A DNA stretch of 64,000 nucleotides, taken from the NCBI RefSeq assembly GCF_022815605.1, contig NZ_JALGRP010000005.1:124001-188000 (forward strand), written 5' to 3'. Shown one piece after another: positions 35,089-44,534 of this stretch. The stretch comes from Microbacterium sp. VKM Ac-2923 (GTDB taxonomy: Bacteria; Actinomycetota; Actinomycetes; Actinomycetales; Microbacteriaceae). Each line of letters starts with the position of its first letter. The first letter of the stretch is position 1. The position numbers and the translations under genes were made by a program. The notes below the pieces were generated by a model, which saw only the letters and a program-made list of their open reading frames with translations, made no database searches and was not told the origin of the DNA.

Positions 35089-35529
35089 CTGTCCCCTGCT
35101 TGCGACCATAGCGGATGTCGCCGACACAGGACGTCATGCTCCGGGAGGCATAGCCCGTCAAAGCGCCTCGACATCGAGGCCCTACCATGGCCTCTGTGCA
35201 CTGAAGGCGATGTTCGACGGGCGCTGGACGTCTCGGATGAGCGAGTAGATACGGCACTCCCACCACAGCGCTAGTGGTTTTCCTGTTTGGAGTCGATACC
35301 TCCTAGAGCGTCCAGTCGGATAGCGCGTCGCTTCCTAAGTACCTGCTCGCGGAACTGAACGGCGGAGACTCCTCGAGGGTTGGTTCGTTTCGCGTGCCCC
35401 GCCCGTGGATGAGCGTTTCGGAAAGCGCGATGGCGATGATTGCCCAGCGGAACGAGATCGGCAAGGTCGTTCGCGAAGTCCCCCAGAGCAGTCACGCTAT
35501 TCTGCGGGGCTGCTTGTCCAAGACTCTGA
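35089..35529. other. Gap upstream of the NACHT operon
   Basis: The region holds the NACHT promoter (TATGGT at 35105-35110, complement). Short frames in both directions (for example one starting 35394 on the + strand) have no recognisable domain or start signal, so I call no gene here. It may contain decayed element DNA that belongs with the remnant to its right. Confidence 0.4.
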
Positions 35530-36009
35530 GAGCCTCCAGACCACGCCCGCAACACCGTCGAGTCCGGGAACCATCAGCTGAAGGCATCAGGCGACGCAGA
35601 CGTCGAAACCGCCGGCCGTCGCCGCGTCCGCGGCGTCGCCGCCGCACAGATCCTCGTCACTCTCCTTGTTGTCGCCCAGCTGAAGGCATCCGGCGACGAG
35701 GACATCGAGACATCGGGTCGCCGACGCGTTCGCGGCTTCAGCGCGGCGCAGATCATGGTCACGCTGCTGCTCGTCAACCACAACATCCGCAAGATCGCTT
35801 CGTTCATCGACGACCTTCGCAAACGCACCGCGAAGAGCGCGCCCGCCGAGCCCGCTCCGCTCCGCCGCAGAGACCGCGTGTGGGCCAACCGCTACACGAA
35901 GACAACCGGCAACGGCGATCTCACCGTCCCTCGCGGAGGCAGAGGGCCGCGGCCGACACCGACCAGCCCAGGTAGCGACCACGCCCTCATGCACCCGCTG
36001 AGAACCTGA
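35530..36009 (+). pseudogene. Probable transposase C-terminal remnant
   Basis: The frame open from 35530 has no start codon until an internal ATG at 35755. Its product ends 'LLVNHNIRKIASFIDDLRKR' and 'RRRDRVWANRYTKTTGNGDL', similar to the C-terminal tails (RRRVRG..A..., N.RKI..F) of actinobacterial DDE transposases. The upstream catalytic part is missing. A 102-bp in-frame tandem duplication (35575-35778) lies inside. It marks the right end of the island, about 250 bp from tRNA-Pro. The family call is from memory of such tails and is tentative. Confidence 0.5.
35575..35778 (+). repeat. 102-bp direct tandem duplication in the remnant
   Basis: Two copies, 35575-35676 and 35677-35778, each encode a 34-residue block 'QLKASGD.D.ET.GRRRVRG' followed by AAQI.VTLL. 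The copies differ by several synonymous and conservative changes, so the duplication is not recent. Confidence 0.88.
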
Positions 36010-36161
36010 CGCCTCGCGCGTCACGCCTCGTCAGCCGGAAACGGCACTCACCCGCTCAAAGGACAATTCGTCGCGCCCGAAAAACGGCGGATCAACGAAG
36101 AAAGCCCCCCCGACGCCCCCGGACCGCCCTGGCGGACGTCCAACGTCGGGTGAGATGCAAC

Positions 36162-36209
36162 GAAAACAAGAAAGGCCCCTGCGGATTCGCAGGGGCCTTT
36201 CTTGTTTTC
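36162..36209. terminator. Strong bidirectional terminator hairpin
   Basis: A perfect 22-bp inverted repeat (arms 36162-36183 and 36188-36209) with loop GATT has a GC-rich core flanked by A- and T-rich outer arms (gaaaacaagaaa / tttcttgttttc). This gives an intrinsic terminator in both directions. On the minus strand it lies about 50 bp after tRNA-Pro, which it would terminate. Confidence 0.93.
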
Positions 36210-36257
36210 CGACTTCCTCGAACTGTTTTGCAATCAGTTTTGCCAACAGCCCTTCGG

Positions 36258-36331
<74 letters not shown>

Positions 36332-36473
36332 TTACCCGCGAGCGGGCAACTCGTCTATCTTAGCCGCTCCGCGCTCGTCTCGCGAACCAGCGCCGCCCCG
36401 GGCGTGTGGGGACCACGCGGGCCGGCGGACCAGGGCATTGCCGATGTCCGACCCCCTCGCTACCGTCTCGACC

Positions 36474-37052
36474 ATGACGATCGAGATCCTCCCCGCCACC
36501 GGTGACCGATTCGACGACGCCGAGATCGCCCTCGACAGCGGCGACGGCCCCGAATGTCAGTGCCAGTGGTGGCTCCTGCCGAACGGCCCGTGGAAAGACG
36601 CCTCCATCGACGACCGCACCCGGATGTTCCGCTCTGAGCTCGAGGGGCACCGCCCACCCGGACTCATCGCCTACGTCGACGGCGAGCCCGCGGGCTGGGT
36701 GCGGGTCGGGCCCCGCACCGCGCAGCCGCGCCTGACGCGCACCCGTGACGTCACGGCATCCACCGAAGAACCGCTCGACGACGACGACGTCTGGGCCGTC
36801 TCGTGCTTCGTCGTCCGCACCGAGCACCGCAAGAAGGGTCTGACGGCCCGACTCCTGGATGCCGCGGTCGCCACCGCCCGCGAGGGAGGCGCCCGTGTGG
36901 TCGAGGGCTATCCGCTCGACCCCGCCGCGGCGAAGAAGTCGTCGAATCAGCTGTTCCGCGGCATCCTGCCCGTCTTCGAAGCGGCGGGGTTCACCGTGGT
37001 CGACCGGCCGAAACCCGACCGCGCGCTCGTCGCGCTGACCCTCCGCGACTAA
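36474..37052 (+). CDS. GNAT acetyltransferase
   Basis: The 192-residue protein is a GNAT N-acetyltransferase. The core has 'GLIAYVDGEPAGWVRVGPRT', 'VWAVSCFVVRTEHRKKGLTA' (acetyl-CoA loop RKKGLTARLL) and a C-terminal 'PVFEAAGFTVVDRPKPDRAL'. An N-terminal 'CQCQWW' motif is typical of a subgroup of actinobacterial GNATs. The ATG 36474 has TACCGT (36461-36466) 7 nt upstream, so it is probably leaderless. Its last codons are duplicated in the following spacer. Substrate unknown. Confidence 0.88.
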   Translation: MTIEILPATGDRFDDAEIALDSGDGPECQCQWWLLPNGPWKDASIDDRTRMFRSELEGHRPPGLIAYVDGEPAGWVRVGPRTAQPRLTRTRDVTASTEEPLDDDDVWAVSCFVVRTEHRKKGLTARLLDAAVATAREGGARVVEGYPLDPAAAKKSSNQLFRGILPVFEAAGFTVVDRPKPDRALVALTLRD

Positions 37053-37125
37053 CAGGCCGGGTTCGCCCAAGCCGGCCAACCGAAACCGACCCCGCGCTCG
37101 TCTCCCTGACCCTCCGCGACTGACC
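37000..37125 (+). repeat. Duplication of the GNAT 3' end including the stop codon
   Basis: The gene end 'ctgaccctccgcgactaa' (to 37052) recurs 73 nt later as 'ctgaccctccgcgactga', with matching upstream sequence (ccgaaac.cgacc.cgcgctcgtc). It is the same kind of event as after the antiporter gene. Confidence 0.85.
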
Positions 37126-37165
37126 GGCCGACTTACGATGGAGGTTCGCCGAACGGGGACCACAC

Positions 37166-37549
37166 ATGACGGATGCCAGCACCACCGCGCGCGTCGACGC
37201 GTGGCTGTGGGCCATCCGCGTCTACAAGACCCGCTCGGCGGCGACCACGGCGTGCCGCGCAGGACACGTGCGCGTCAACGGCGAACGGGCGAAAGCAGCG
37301 CAGCCCGTGCGACCCGGCGACGAGTTGCGCGTACGGATCCAGGGGTTCGATCGCATCCTCGTCGTGAAGAAGACCATCGCGAAGCGCGTCGGCGCGGCCC
37401 TCGTCGCCGAATCGGTCGACGACCGCACTCCGCCGCCGCCGTCGAAAGAGAGCATGCCGTTCGTGCCCGTCCGCGACCGCGGCGCCGGGCGCCCCACCAA
37501 GCGCGACCGTCGCGAGATCGAGAAACTGCGTGGGCGGGAGCTCGACTGA
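37166..37549 (+). CDS. S4-domain RNA-binding protein (Hsp15-like)
   Basis: The 127-residue protein carries an S4 RNA-binding domain in residues 8-65, with 'RVDAWLWAIRVYKTRSAATT' and 'GHVRVNGERAKAAQPVRPGD'. A basic C-terminal tail of about 50 residues follows. It resembles heat-shock protein 15, which binds 50S subunits carrying stalled nascent chains. A TACGAT -10 box (37135-37140) precedes ATG 37166 with a GGGGACC site. The length matches the actinobacterial form. Confidence 0.9.
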   Translation: MTDASTTARVDAWLWAIRVYKTRSAATTACRAGHVRVNGERAKAAQPVRPGDELRVRIQGFDRILVVKKTIAKRVGAALVAESVDDRTPPPPSKESMPFVPVRDRGAGRPTKRDRREIEKLRGRELD

Positions 37550-37625
37550 CCCCTCACGCCACGCGGGGCGATCTCCCGCTGCGGACCTTCTGTCATGATT
37601 TCCTTCATCGTTCGGAAGGAACCCG

Positions 37626-38417
37626 ATGCCGTCGTTCTTCGACCTGCCGGTCTGGGTGGGACTCCCCATCTTCGTCCTCGTCGTCGTCGCCGTGTCGAGT
37701 CTGCTGGTCCTCGCCCTCCGCGGGTGGGTGCGCAGGGCGTCCGCGGGCCGGGGCGAGTGGGACCGGGTGCTCAGCTATGCGGTCGGCGCCTACGGCATCA
37801 TCTACGGCGTGACGCTGGGCCTCATCGCCGCCGGCGCGTACGGCAACTTCGCCCTCGTGCACAGCGTCGTCGTCAAAGAATCCTCCTCGGTCGCCGTCCT
37901 CTACCGTGACGCGGCGTTCCTCAGCGAGCCCGCTTCATCCGAGCTCAAGAGCGCTCTCGTCGCCTACACGAATGCCGTCATCGCCGAGGACTGGCCTCTG
38001 CAAGAGCAGCAGATCACCCCCGAGACCACCGACGAGCACGTCACGGCCATCCAACGGGCCATCGCCGACTTCGAACCCGCGACCGACTCCGACGTCGTCG
38101 CGAAATCTCAGACCATCGGCGCCTTCAACACCTTCATCACCGACCGGCGCGAGCGCATCTCGCTGACGCACCTGTCGCTGCCGTGGATGCTGTGGATCGT
38201 CATCGGCGTGGGAGCGCTGTTGAACGCCGTACTGCTCGCCCTGATCGAGGTGAGAGACCTGCGCATCCACCTGCTCATGAGCGGGCTGATCTCGACGTTC
38301 CTGGCGATCCTGGTGTACTCGATCGCCGGCTTCGACCACGTCTACTCGGGTCCGATCGCGGTGACGCCGGAACCCTTCCGGGAGCTGCTCACCGGCTTGT
38401 TCCTGCAGTCGCCGTAA
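37626..38417 (+). CDS. DUF4239-type membrane protein
   Basis: The 263-residue protein has two N-terminal membrane helices (about residues 10-70), a hydrophilic middle segment (about 80-180; EQQITPETTDEHV) and two C-terminal helices (LPWMLWIVIGVGALLNAVLL; STFLAILVYSIAGFDHVYSG). This is the bestrophin-like DUF4239 layout, with the closing 'DHPYSG'-like motif (here DHVYSG). Function unknown, possibly channel-like. The ATG follows GGAAGGA at 7 nt. Confidence 0.83.
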   Translation: MPSFFDLPVWVGLPIFVLVVVAVSSLLVLALRGWVRRASAGRGEWDRVLSYAVGAYGIIYGVTLGLIAAGAYGNFALVHSVVVKESSSVAVLYRDAAFLSEPASSELKSALVAYTNAVIAEDWPLQEQQITPETTDEHVTAIQRAIADFEPATDSDVVAKSQTIGAFNTFITDRRERISLTHLSLPWMLWIVIGVGALLNAVLLALIEVRDLRIHLLMSGLISTFLAILVYSIAGFDHVYSGPIAVTPEPFRELLTGLFLQSP

Positions 38418-38540
38418 GCGCCGGCCTGTGAAGCTGGCCGAGGCAGCGTCTCACCCCAGCCACGCCGATGGGTGCAACCAGCCACGACAGCTTCTCGCGT
38501 CAGCCGCGATCGGTCCAGCCGGCCGACAGAGCGTCCCTCA

Positions 38541-39443
38541 TCAGCTCAGACGGTCGCGCAGCCAGCCCGCACCACGCACCGTGGCGCCGAGCGCCTCGAC
38601 TCGCGCCGCCAGGCCGCGGTCGCTGGTGACCACCACGACCGGGTTCCACCTCGCCACCAGGTCCTCCGTGACGGCCACGATCTGATCGTCGCCCGACGCG
38701 GGTGCCCGCCACACTGCCACACCGTCGTGATCGACCTCGGCCGCACGCGCCTCGCCCTCGAGCACGGCGCCGACGAAGGGGAACCAGCGCGTGGCCGGGA
38801 GCCCGAGCTCCTCGGCATCCACTCCCCCTTCGGCCAGGGCGGACAGGCGCGTGAGCAGGCGGCCGGCGGCTCCCGCGCGGTCCTTCCACCACCCGTCAGG
38901 CACCGAGCCCACGACGTTCGCCGCGTCGACGAGGATCGCGGGGCGCACCTCCAGCGCCGCGCGAAGTGCGGGCCACGCGGACGCGAATCCCGGATGCAGC
39001 GGAAGCGTGTCGACCTCGTCGACGGGGACCCACTCCAGAGCCACGCTCTCGGGGTCGCTGATCACCGGCTCGAACGGCGAGGTGACGTCGGCGACGAGGG
39101 TCGTGTACGACCAGACGCCGAGGTCGAGCACGCTCTCGAAACGGGCCTGCACGGCATCCTCGGGCACGCCCGCCTCTTCGCCGGACTCGCGAAGCGCGCC
39201 GTCGCGCGCCGACTCGCCCTCGTGCCGCGCTCCACCGGGGAGCGCCCAGGTGTCGCCGAAGTGGCTCCACGACACACGGTGCTGCAGCAGGACGCCCCGC
39301 TCGGCGTCGAGGGCCAGCAGTCCCGACGCGCCGAAACGGCCCCAGTACTTCTCGCCGGTGGGCGCGACGACCCACGCGTCGCCGGGATCGCGGGGACCGT
39401 GCGGACGTCGCGGCTCGCCCGGGGCGGGAGGCTCGATGGTCAT
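38541..39443 (-). CDS. NUDIX hydrolase fused to a NYN/PIN-like nuclease domain
   Basis: The 300-residue protein has an N-terminal NUDIX domain whose box GGARHEGESARDGALRESGEE starts at residue 70-71, with the REx2EE core intact. Its C-terminal 130 residues begin 'PAILVDAANVVGSVPDGWW' and end with 'VVVVTSDRGLAARVEALGA', the acidic-residue pattern of NYN/YacP (PIN-like) RNases. The fused protein may couple nucleotide clean-up to RNA or nucleotide-linked end processing. Domain boundaries are by eye. It is convergent with the DUF4239 gene. Confidence 0.8.
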   Translation of the reverse strand: MTIEPPAPGEPRRPHGPRDPGDAWVVAPTGEKYWGRFGASGLLALDAERGVLLQHRVSWSHFGDTWALPGGARHEGESARDGALRESGEEAGVPEDAVQARFESVLDLGVWSYTTLVADVTSPFEPVISDPESVALEWVPVDEVDTLPLHPGFASAWPALRAALEVRPAILVDAANVVGSVPDGWWKDRAGAAGRLLTRLSALAEGGVDAEELGLPATRWFPFVGAVLEGEARAAEVDHDGVAVWRAPASGDDQIVAVTEDLVARWNPVVVVTSDRGLAARVEALGATVRGAGWLRDRLS

Positions 39444-39452
39444 CGGTCTCAG

Positions 39453-39614
39453 CCTCGCACACCCGCACCGCGCGGGCGGCGGCGAACGTCACATCGCGCC
39501 GCGCAGACCCGCGCGGGCATGTCAGCGCGAGCCCCTCGCACACCCGCACCGCGCGGGCGGCGGCGAACGTCACATCGCGCCGAGCAAACCCACGCGGGCC
39601 TGCCGGCGCGAGCC
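39453..39614. repeat. 81-bp near-perfect tandem duplication
   Basis: Two copies starting 'cctcgcacacccgcaccgcg' at 39453 and 39534, with few differences. The remaining gap to 39704 contains a decayed third copy and no gene. Confidence 0.92.
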
Positions 39615-39704
39615 CCCTGCCCACCCCCACATGCACGGGCGGAGGCGCCGACCGGCGCCCTCACCCCGACCCGCTCGCGGAGACACCGGATGCGGGGTCG
39701 AAGC

Positions 39705-40142
39705 TCACCGATCGAACCGCGCGCCCTCGGGACGCGGCCCGAGCACCGTGAAGACGACGAGCACCAGGATGCCGATCAGGGGCACGAGCCCGATGAACAC
39801 CCAGAAACCGCTGCGGCCCGTATCGTGCAGTCGGCGGACGAGCACGGCCAGCGTGGGAAGGAACGTGGCCACGGCCCAGACGAGCCAGACCAGGCCGAGG
39901 ATGACGCCGAGGGGGCCGGTGATCGTCGCCGACCCGTCGGCTTCGATGCGGATGCCGTCGGTCAACGTCGGCAGGGCGTTCAGCACGGTACCGACGACCG
40001 CGCCGACCAGGACCCACCACCAGTACTCGCTGCGGCTCGCCCGGCCCGTGAACGTGGCGTACTTCGCGAAGAATCGCCGGACGGCCGCGCCGAGGGACGC
40101 CCCGTAGTACGGCTGGTCGAGCGGTGGTGCGACGTGGGTCAT
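39705..40142 (-). CDS. DUF805 membrane protein
   Basis: The 145-residue protein is a DUF805/YhaH-type inner-membrane protein. An N-terminal 'AVRRFFAKYATFTGRASRSE' gives the conserved R.SR.E.W motif, followed by three to four hydrophobic helices with 'LPTLAVLVRRLHDTGRSGFW'. Role unknown. The ATG 40142 is preceded by GGGAGA. It is in the same direction as der but lies downstream of der's terminator. Confidence 0.88.
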   Translation of the reverse strand: MTHVAPPLDQPYYGASLGAAVRRFFAKYATFTGRASRSEYWWWVLVGAVVGTVLNALPTLTDGIRIEADGSATITGPLGVILGLVWLVWAVATFLPTLAVLVRRLHDTGRSGFWVFIGLVPLIGILVLVVFTVLGPRPEGARFDR

Positions 40143-40237
40143 GACGTGTCTCCCGTGCGGATCCCGGATGCCGCAGCGGCTCCGTGGCCCGACTGTACCG
40201 ACGTCTCGGCATCCGCCCCGTGCCCTTGCGCTCACGC

Positions 40238-40278
40238 GCGAACGCCCCGACTCCCTTCGAGGGAACCGGGGCGTTCGC
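40238..40278 (-). terminator. Intrinsic terminator after der
   Basis: GCGAACGCCCCG and CGGGGCGTTCGC form a perfect 12-bp stem whose loop itself contains a CCC-TTCGA-GGG hairpin, 9 bp past the der stop. Confidence 0.85.
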
Positions 40279-40286
40279 GAAACGGA

Positions 40287-41810
40287 TCAGCGCTGGCGCT
40301 TCTCGCGGATGCGCATGTTGAGCACGATCGGGCTGCCGTCGAAACCGTAGATCTCGCGCAGGCGCCGCTGGATGAATCGGCGGTAGCCGGGGTCGAGGAA
40401 CCCGGTCGTGAACAGCACGAACGTCGGCGGACGCGTCGCCGCCTGCGTGCCGAACAGGATGCGGGGCTGCTTGCCGCCGCGCAGCGGGTGCGGGTGCTCG
40501 GCCACGAGCTCCGAGAGGAACGCGTTGAACTTGCCGGTGGGGATGCGGGTGTCCCACGACTCCAGCGCCGTCTCGAGCGCCGGGACGAGTTTGTCGAGGT
40601 GGCGGCCGGTGCGCGCCGAGATGTTCACGCGCGGGGCCCACGCCACGTGCGCGAGGTCCTGCTCGATCTCGCGCTCGAGGTACCGGCGACGGTCCTGGTT
40701 CTCCATGTCGTCGTCGTTCAGGCGGTCCCACTTGTTGAACGCCAGCACGAGAGCACGACCCGACTCGAGGACGAGGTCGATGATGTTGAGGTCCTGGACG
40801 CTGATGGGCTGTGACACGTCGAGCACGACGACCGCGACCTCGCTCTTCTCCAGCGCCGTCGAGGTGCGGAGAGAGGCGTAGAAGTCGGCACCCTGCGACA
40901 GGTGCACGCGGCGCCGGATGCCGGCGGTGTCCACCAGAGTCCAGAGCTTGCCGCCGAGTTCGACGACCTCGTCGACGGGGTCGCGCGTGGTGCCGGCGAG
41001 CTCGTTGACGACGACGCGCTCTTCGCCCGCGGCCTTGTTGAGCAGCGACGACTTGCCGACGTTCGGGCGGCCGAGGATCGCCACGCGACGCGGTCCGCCG
41101 ATCTCGTACCGCGCCACGGCCGAGATCTCGGGCAGCACCTTCATGATCTCGTCGAGCAGGTCGGCCACGCCGCGACCGTGGATGGCCGAGACGGGGTGCG
41201 GCTCGCCGAGGCCGAGGTTCCACAGGGCGGCGGCCTCGGGCTCGTGGCGGGCATCGTCGACCTTGTTGGCGATGAGGAACACCGGCTTGCCGCTCTTGCG
41301 CAGCAGCTTCACGACGTGCTCGTCGGTCGAGGTCGCGCCCACCGTGGCATCCACCACGAACAGCACGATGTCGGCGAGGTCGATCGCGACCTCGGCCTGG
41401 GCGGCGACCGAACGGTCGATGCCCTTCGCGTCGGGCTCCCAGCCGCCGGTGTCGACCAGCGAGAAGCGGCGGTCCAGCCACTCGGCCTTGTAGGTGACGC
41501 GGTCGCGGGTGACACCCGGGGTGTCCTCCACGACGGCCTCGCGGCGACCCAGGATGCGGTTCACCAGCGCCGACTTGCCGACGTTCGGCCGGCCGACGAT
41601 CGCAACCACCGGCAGCGCGGGCAGGAACTCGATCGCCCCCTCGCCCGAGGCGAGACCGGCGAGGAGCTCGGCGTCTTCCTCGTCGAGGTCGAAGTCCTCC
41701 AGCCCCGCGCGCAGCGCTTCGGCCCGCTGTTCGGCGAGCACCTCGTCGAGCTGCTCCATCTTCTCGGCGAGCTGGTCGGGCCCGCCCTCGTACTCGTCTT
41801 CAACGCCCAT
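40287..41810 (-). CDS. der: Ribosome-assembly GTPase Der
   Basis: Der (EngA) is an essential GTPase for 50S subunit maturation. The 507-residue protein has an acidic N-terminal extension of about 65 residues, usual for actinobacteria, then two tandem G domains (GRPNVGKS at residues 73-80 and again near 245, with DTPGVTRDR and DTAGIRRRV switch regions) and a KH-like C-terminal domain. The ATG follows GGGAG at 6 nt and overlaps the end of cmk by 11 nt, indicating coupling. It ends the parA-scpAB-rluB-tyrA-cmk-der cluster. Confidence 0.97.
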   Translation of the reverse strand: MGVEDEYEGGPDQLAEKMEQLDEVLAEQRAEALRAGLEDFDLDEEDAELLAGLASGEGAIEFLPALPVVAIVGRPNVGKSALVNRILGRREAVVEDTPGVTRDRVTYKAEWLDRRFSLVDTGGWEPDAKGIDRSVAAQAEVAIDLADIVLFVVDATVGATSTDEHVVKLLRKSGKPVFLIANKVDDARHEPEAAALWNLGLGEPHPVSAIHGRGVADLLDEIMKVLPEISAVARYEIGGPRRVAILGRPNVGKSSLLNKAAGEERVVVNELAGTTRDPVDEVVELGGKLWTLVDTAGIRRRVHLSQGADFYASLRTSTALEKSEVAVVVLDVSQPISVQDLNIIDLVLESGRALVLAFNKWDRLNDDDMENQDRRRYLEREIEQDLAHVAWAPRVNISARTGRHLDKLVPALETALESWDTRIPTGKFNAFLSELVAEHPHPLRGGKQPRILFGTQAATRPPTFVLFTTGFLDPGYRRFIQRRLREIYGFDGSPIVLNMRIREKRQR

Positions 41811-42537
41811 CGCGGGCTCCCATCGTGGAGTCGACGACGCTCAGCACGGCGTCGACGGTCTGTTCGAAATCAAGGTGGGTCGAATCGACGACCTGCACGC
41901 CGGGAGCGGCGGTGAGGAAGTCGACGACCGTGGAATCGGCGGCATCGCGCCGGTGGAGGGCTGCGGCGACCTTCGCCGCGTCGTGCCCGGTGAGCTCGGC
42001 GCTGCGTCGTGCGGCCCGCACCTCGGGGGCCGCCGTCAGCAGGATGCGCACGGGCGCATCGGGGTAGACGACCGTGGTGATGTCGCGTCCCTCGACCACC
42101 ACGCCTGTGAGATGAGCGGATGACACGAGCCGGCGGAACAACTCGTTCACGGCCTTTCGCACCGGGGCGACCCGGGCCACGCCGCTGACGGCGTCGGTGA
42201 CCCGCGGCTCGCGGATCGCCGTGGTGACATCGACTCCGCCGACGCGCACCCACCGGTCGTCGGTGTCGAGCGAGATGGCGTAGTCGAAGTCGCCGAACAC
42301 GTCGAGCACGGCCGTGGCATCCGAGGTGTCGGCCCCGTGCTCCAGCGCGTGCCACGCGAGCGCCCGGTAGGCGGCGCCGGTGTCGAGGAAGCCGTAGCCG
42401 AGCCGCACGGCCACGGCTTTCGACACGCTGGACTTGCCGCTGCCGGCGGGGCCGTCGATCGCGACGACGACGGGTGCGGCGGCCGAGGACCCCTCGGCGG
42501 GGGCGCCGAAGGCGGGCTTGAGGAGGGGCTCAGTCAT
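41800..42537 (-). CDS. cmk: Cytidylate kinase
   Basis: Cmk phosphorylates CMP and dCMP. The 245-residue protein has the P-loop GPAGSGKS at residues 29-36, '[20 protein letters not shown]' (NMP-binding), '[20 protein letters not shown]' and the LID-region 'RRDAADS'. I chose the ATG at 42537; it overlaps the tyrA stop by 8 nt. The N-terminal 22 residues are a variable extension. It overlaps der by 11 nt. Confidence 0.95.
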   Translation of the reverse strand: MTEPLLKPAFGAPAEGSSAAAPVVVAIDGPAGSGKSSVSKAVAVRLGYGFLDTGAAYRALAWHALEHGADTSDATAVLDVFGDFDYAISLDTDDRWVRVGGVDVTTAIREPRVTDAVSGVARVAPVRKAVNELFRRLVSSAHLTGVVVEGRDITTVVYPDAPVRILLTAAPEVRAARRSAELTGHDAAKVAAALHRRDAADSTVVDFLTAAPGVQVVDSTHLDFEQTVDAVLSVVDSTMGARDGR

Positions 42538-43663
42538 GGGTGGTGCTCGCAATCCGCCATCCGCGCTGCTGGAGGCCGTCGACGGCGCGACGGACCGCGT
42601 CGGGGACGACGCTGATCTCGGCGAGGCCGAACGGGGCTCCGGGCGAGTGCTCGAGGCGCAGGTCTTCGACGTTGACGTCGAGGTCGCCGAGTTCGCCGAA
42701 CAGGCGCCCCAGCTGGCCGGAGGTGTCGTCGATCATGACGACGAAGCTGTCGAAACGGCGGTTCTGCCCGTGTTTGCCGGGCAGACGCTCCACGCCCTCA
42801 TTGCCGCGGCGGATGGTGTCGGCCACCGTGCGGCGTGCACCCGACACGTCGGGATCCCGCAGGGCGTCGGCGACGTCGCCGAGGTCGGCCGCCAGCTGGT
42901 CGAGCACCTCGACCACGGGAGCGGCGTTGGCCCCCAGGATCTGCACCCACAGCTCGGGAGCGGATGCCGCGATGCGCGTCGTGTCGCGCACGCCCTGCCC
43001 CGCGAGACGCAGCGACCCGTCGGGCGCCTCGACGAAACGGCCGGCGAGCAGGCTCGCCACCAGCTGCGGGACGTGCGACACGAGGGCGACCGACTCGTCG
43101 TGCTCCTCGGGAGTCATCTCGACGAGGGTCGCGCCGAGGTCCAGGGCCAGCCCCTCGACGAGCGAGAGGTCGTGCGCCGAGGTCTCGCCGTCGCGGCAGA
43201 CCACCCACGGGCGACCGATGAAGATGTCGGCGCGGGCGGAGATCGCTCCCCCGCGTTCGCGTCCGGCCATCGGGTGCGAACCGATGTAGTGCCTCAAGTC
43301 GACTCCGCGTTCGCGGAGCGTTCGCAGTGGCTCGAGCTTCACGCTCGCGACGTCGGTGACCACGGCATCCGGGAACGCCTCCAGCTCGCGCTGCACCACG
43401 TCGGCGATGACGTCGGGGGGCGTGGCGACGATGATGAGCGAGGGGGTGTCATCGGGACGCTCGGCCCGGCCGGCTCCGTAGTCGATCGCGAGCCGCAACT
43501 GCGCCGGTGAGGCGTCGACGAGCACGACGTCGACACCGCGGGCCGTCAGCGCGTGGCCGATGCTCGCGCCCAGCAGCCCGGAGCCGACGACGCGGACCGT
43601 GCCGCTCGTGCGGGTCGCCAAAGGTCCGGCCGCGCGCGCGGACGTTCCGTTCGGTTCGCTCAT
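42530..43663 (-). CDS. tyrA: Prephenate dehydrogenase
   Basis: TyrA converts prephenate to 4-hydroxyphenylpyruvate with NAD(P) in tyrosine synthesis. The 377-residue protein has a Rossmann motif [15 protein letters not shown] near residue 25, '[20 protein letters not shown]' and the catalytic region '[20 protein letters not shown]'. A C-terminal ACT-like domain (about residues 300-370, [20 protein letters not shown]) suggests allosteric control by Tyr. I chose the ATG giving MSEPNGTS, preceded by GGAGACC. It overlaps cmk by 8 nt. Confidence 0.93.
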   Translation of the reverse strand: MSEPNGTSARAAGPLATRTSGTVRVVGSGLLGASIGHALTARGVDVVLVDASPAQLRLAIDYGAGRAERPDDTPSLIIVATPPDVIADVVQRELEAFPDAVVTDVASVKLEPLRTLRERGVDLRHYIGSHPMAGRERGGAISARADIFIGRPWVVCRDGETSAHDLSLVEGLALDLGATLVEMTPEEHDESVALVSHVPQLVASLLAGRFVEAPDGSLRLAGQGVRDTTRIAASAPELWVQILGANAAPVVEVLDQLAADLGDVADALRDPDVSGARRTVADTIRRGNEGVERLPGKHGQNRRFDSFVVMIDDTSGQLGRLFGELGDLDVNVEDLRLEHSPGAPFGLAEISVVPDAVRRAVDGLQQRGWRIASTTHD

Positions 43664-43718
43664 CGGGTCTCCTGCTGCCCTGGGCGGTGCTCGACGCACC
43701 GCGAGACGCCCGGGAGGC

Positions 43719-44534
43719 TCACTCCGCGGGAGCGTCGCCGTCCCGACGGGACAGCGTGAGCAGGGCACCGCGTTCTACTGTAGTCAACTCGCGCGCGGCT
43801 CCCACCGGGAGTGTTCCCAGGTGGAGGGGGCCGAACTGCCGCCTGACCAGCTCGACGACCGGGTGACCGACCTCCGCCATCATGCGGCGGACGATGCGGT
43901 TCTTCCCCGAGTGCAGCGTCAGCTCGACCAGGCTCTCCCCCCGCGAGGCATCGAGCAGCCGGGCTTTATCGGCCGCGATCCGCCCGTCGTCGAGCTGGAC
44001 GCCCTTGATGAGCCGCTGGATGGTCTGCGGGAGCACCTGCCCCTCGACCTTGGCGATGTACACCTTCGTCACCCCGAACGAGGGGTGGGCGAGCACGTGC
44101 GCGAGGGCGCCGTCGTTGGTCAGGACGAGCAGGCCGCTGGTGTCGGCATCCAGTCGTCCGACGTTGTAGAGGCGCTCCTCCCATTCGTCGGCCCACTCCC
44201 GCAGGTCGGGACGACCGCGGTCGTCGCTCATCGAGCTGACGACTCCGGTGGGCTTGTTCAGGACGACGTAGCGCTTGGTCTCGTCGAGCTGGATCGCCGT
44301 GCCGTCGACGTCGACGAGGTCGGACTCGGGGTGGATGCGGCGGCCGAGCTCGGTGACGGTCTCGCCGTTCACCCGGACGCGTCCCTCGACGATCATGTTC
44401 TCGGCCACGCGCCGCGAGGCGACGCCCGCGTTGGCCAGCACCTTCTGCAGGCGGATGCCGTCGTCGCTCGCCGAGCCCGTGCCGGGGCCCGTGTCCGTGC
44501 CCCCCGTCGCTGAGCCTGTCGAAGCGTCGCTCAT
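43719..44534 (-). CDS. rluB: 23S rRNA pseudouridine synthase RluB-type
   Basis: The 271-residue enzyme isomerises uridine in 23S rRNA. A Gly/Thr-rich N-terminal linker is followed by an S4 domain (LQKVLANAGVASRRVAENMI) and the RsuA/RluB catalytic domain with the Asp in 'NVGRLDADTSGLLVLTNDG'. The ATG overlaps the scpB stop as ATGA. The linker coding region includes the dispersed 'gagcctgtcgaag' word (44512-44524). Confidence 0.92.
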   Translation of the reverse strand: MSDASTGSATGGTDTGPGTGSASDDGIRLQKVLANAGVASRRVAENMIVEGRVRVNGETVTELGRRIHPESDLVDVDGTAIQLDETKRYVVLNKPTGVVSSMSDDRGRPDLREWADEWEERLYNVGRLDADTSGLLVLTNDGALAHVLAHPSFGVTKVYIAKVEGQVLPQTIQRLIKGVQLDDGRIAADKARLLDASRGESLVELTLHSGKNRIVRRMMAEVGHPVVELVRRQFGPLHLGTLPVGAARELTTVERGALLTLSRRDGDAPAE

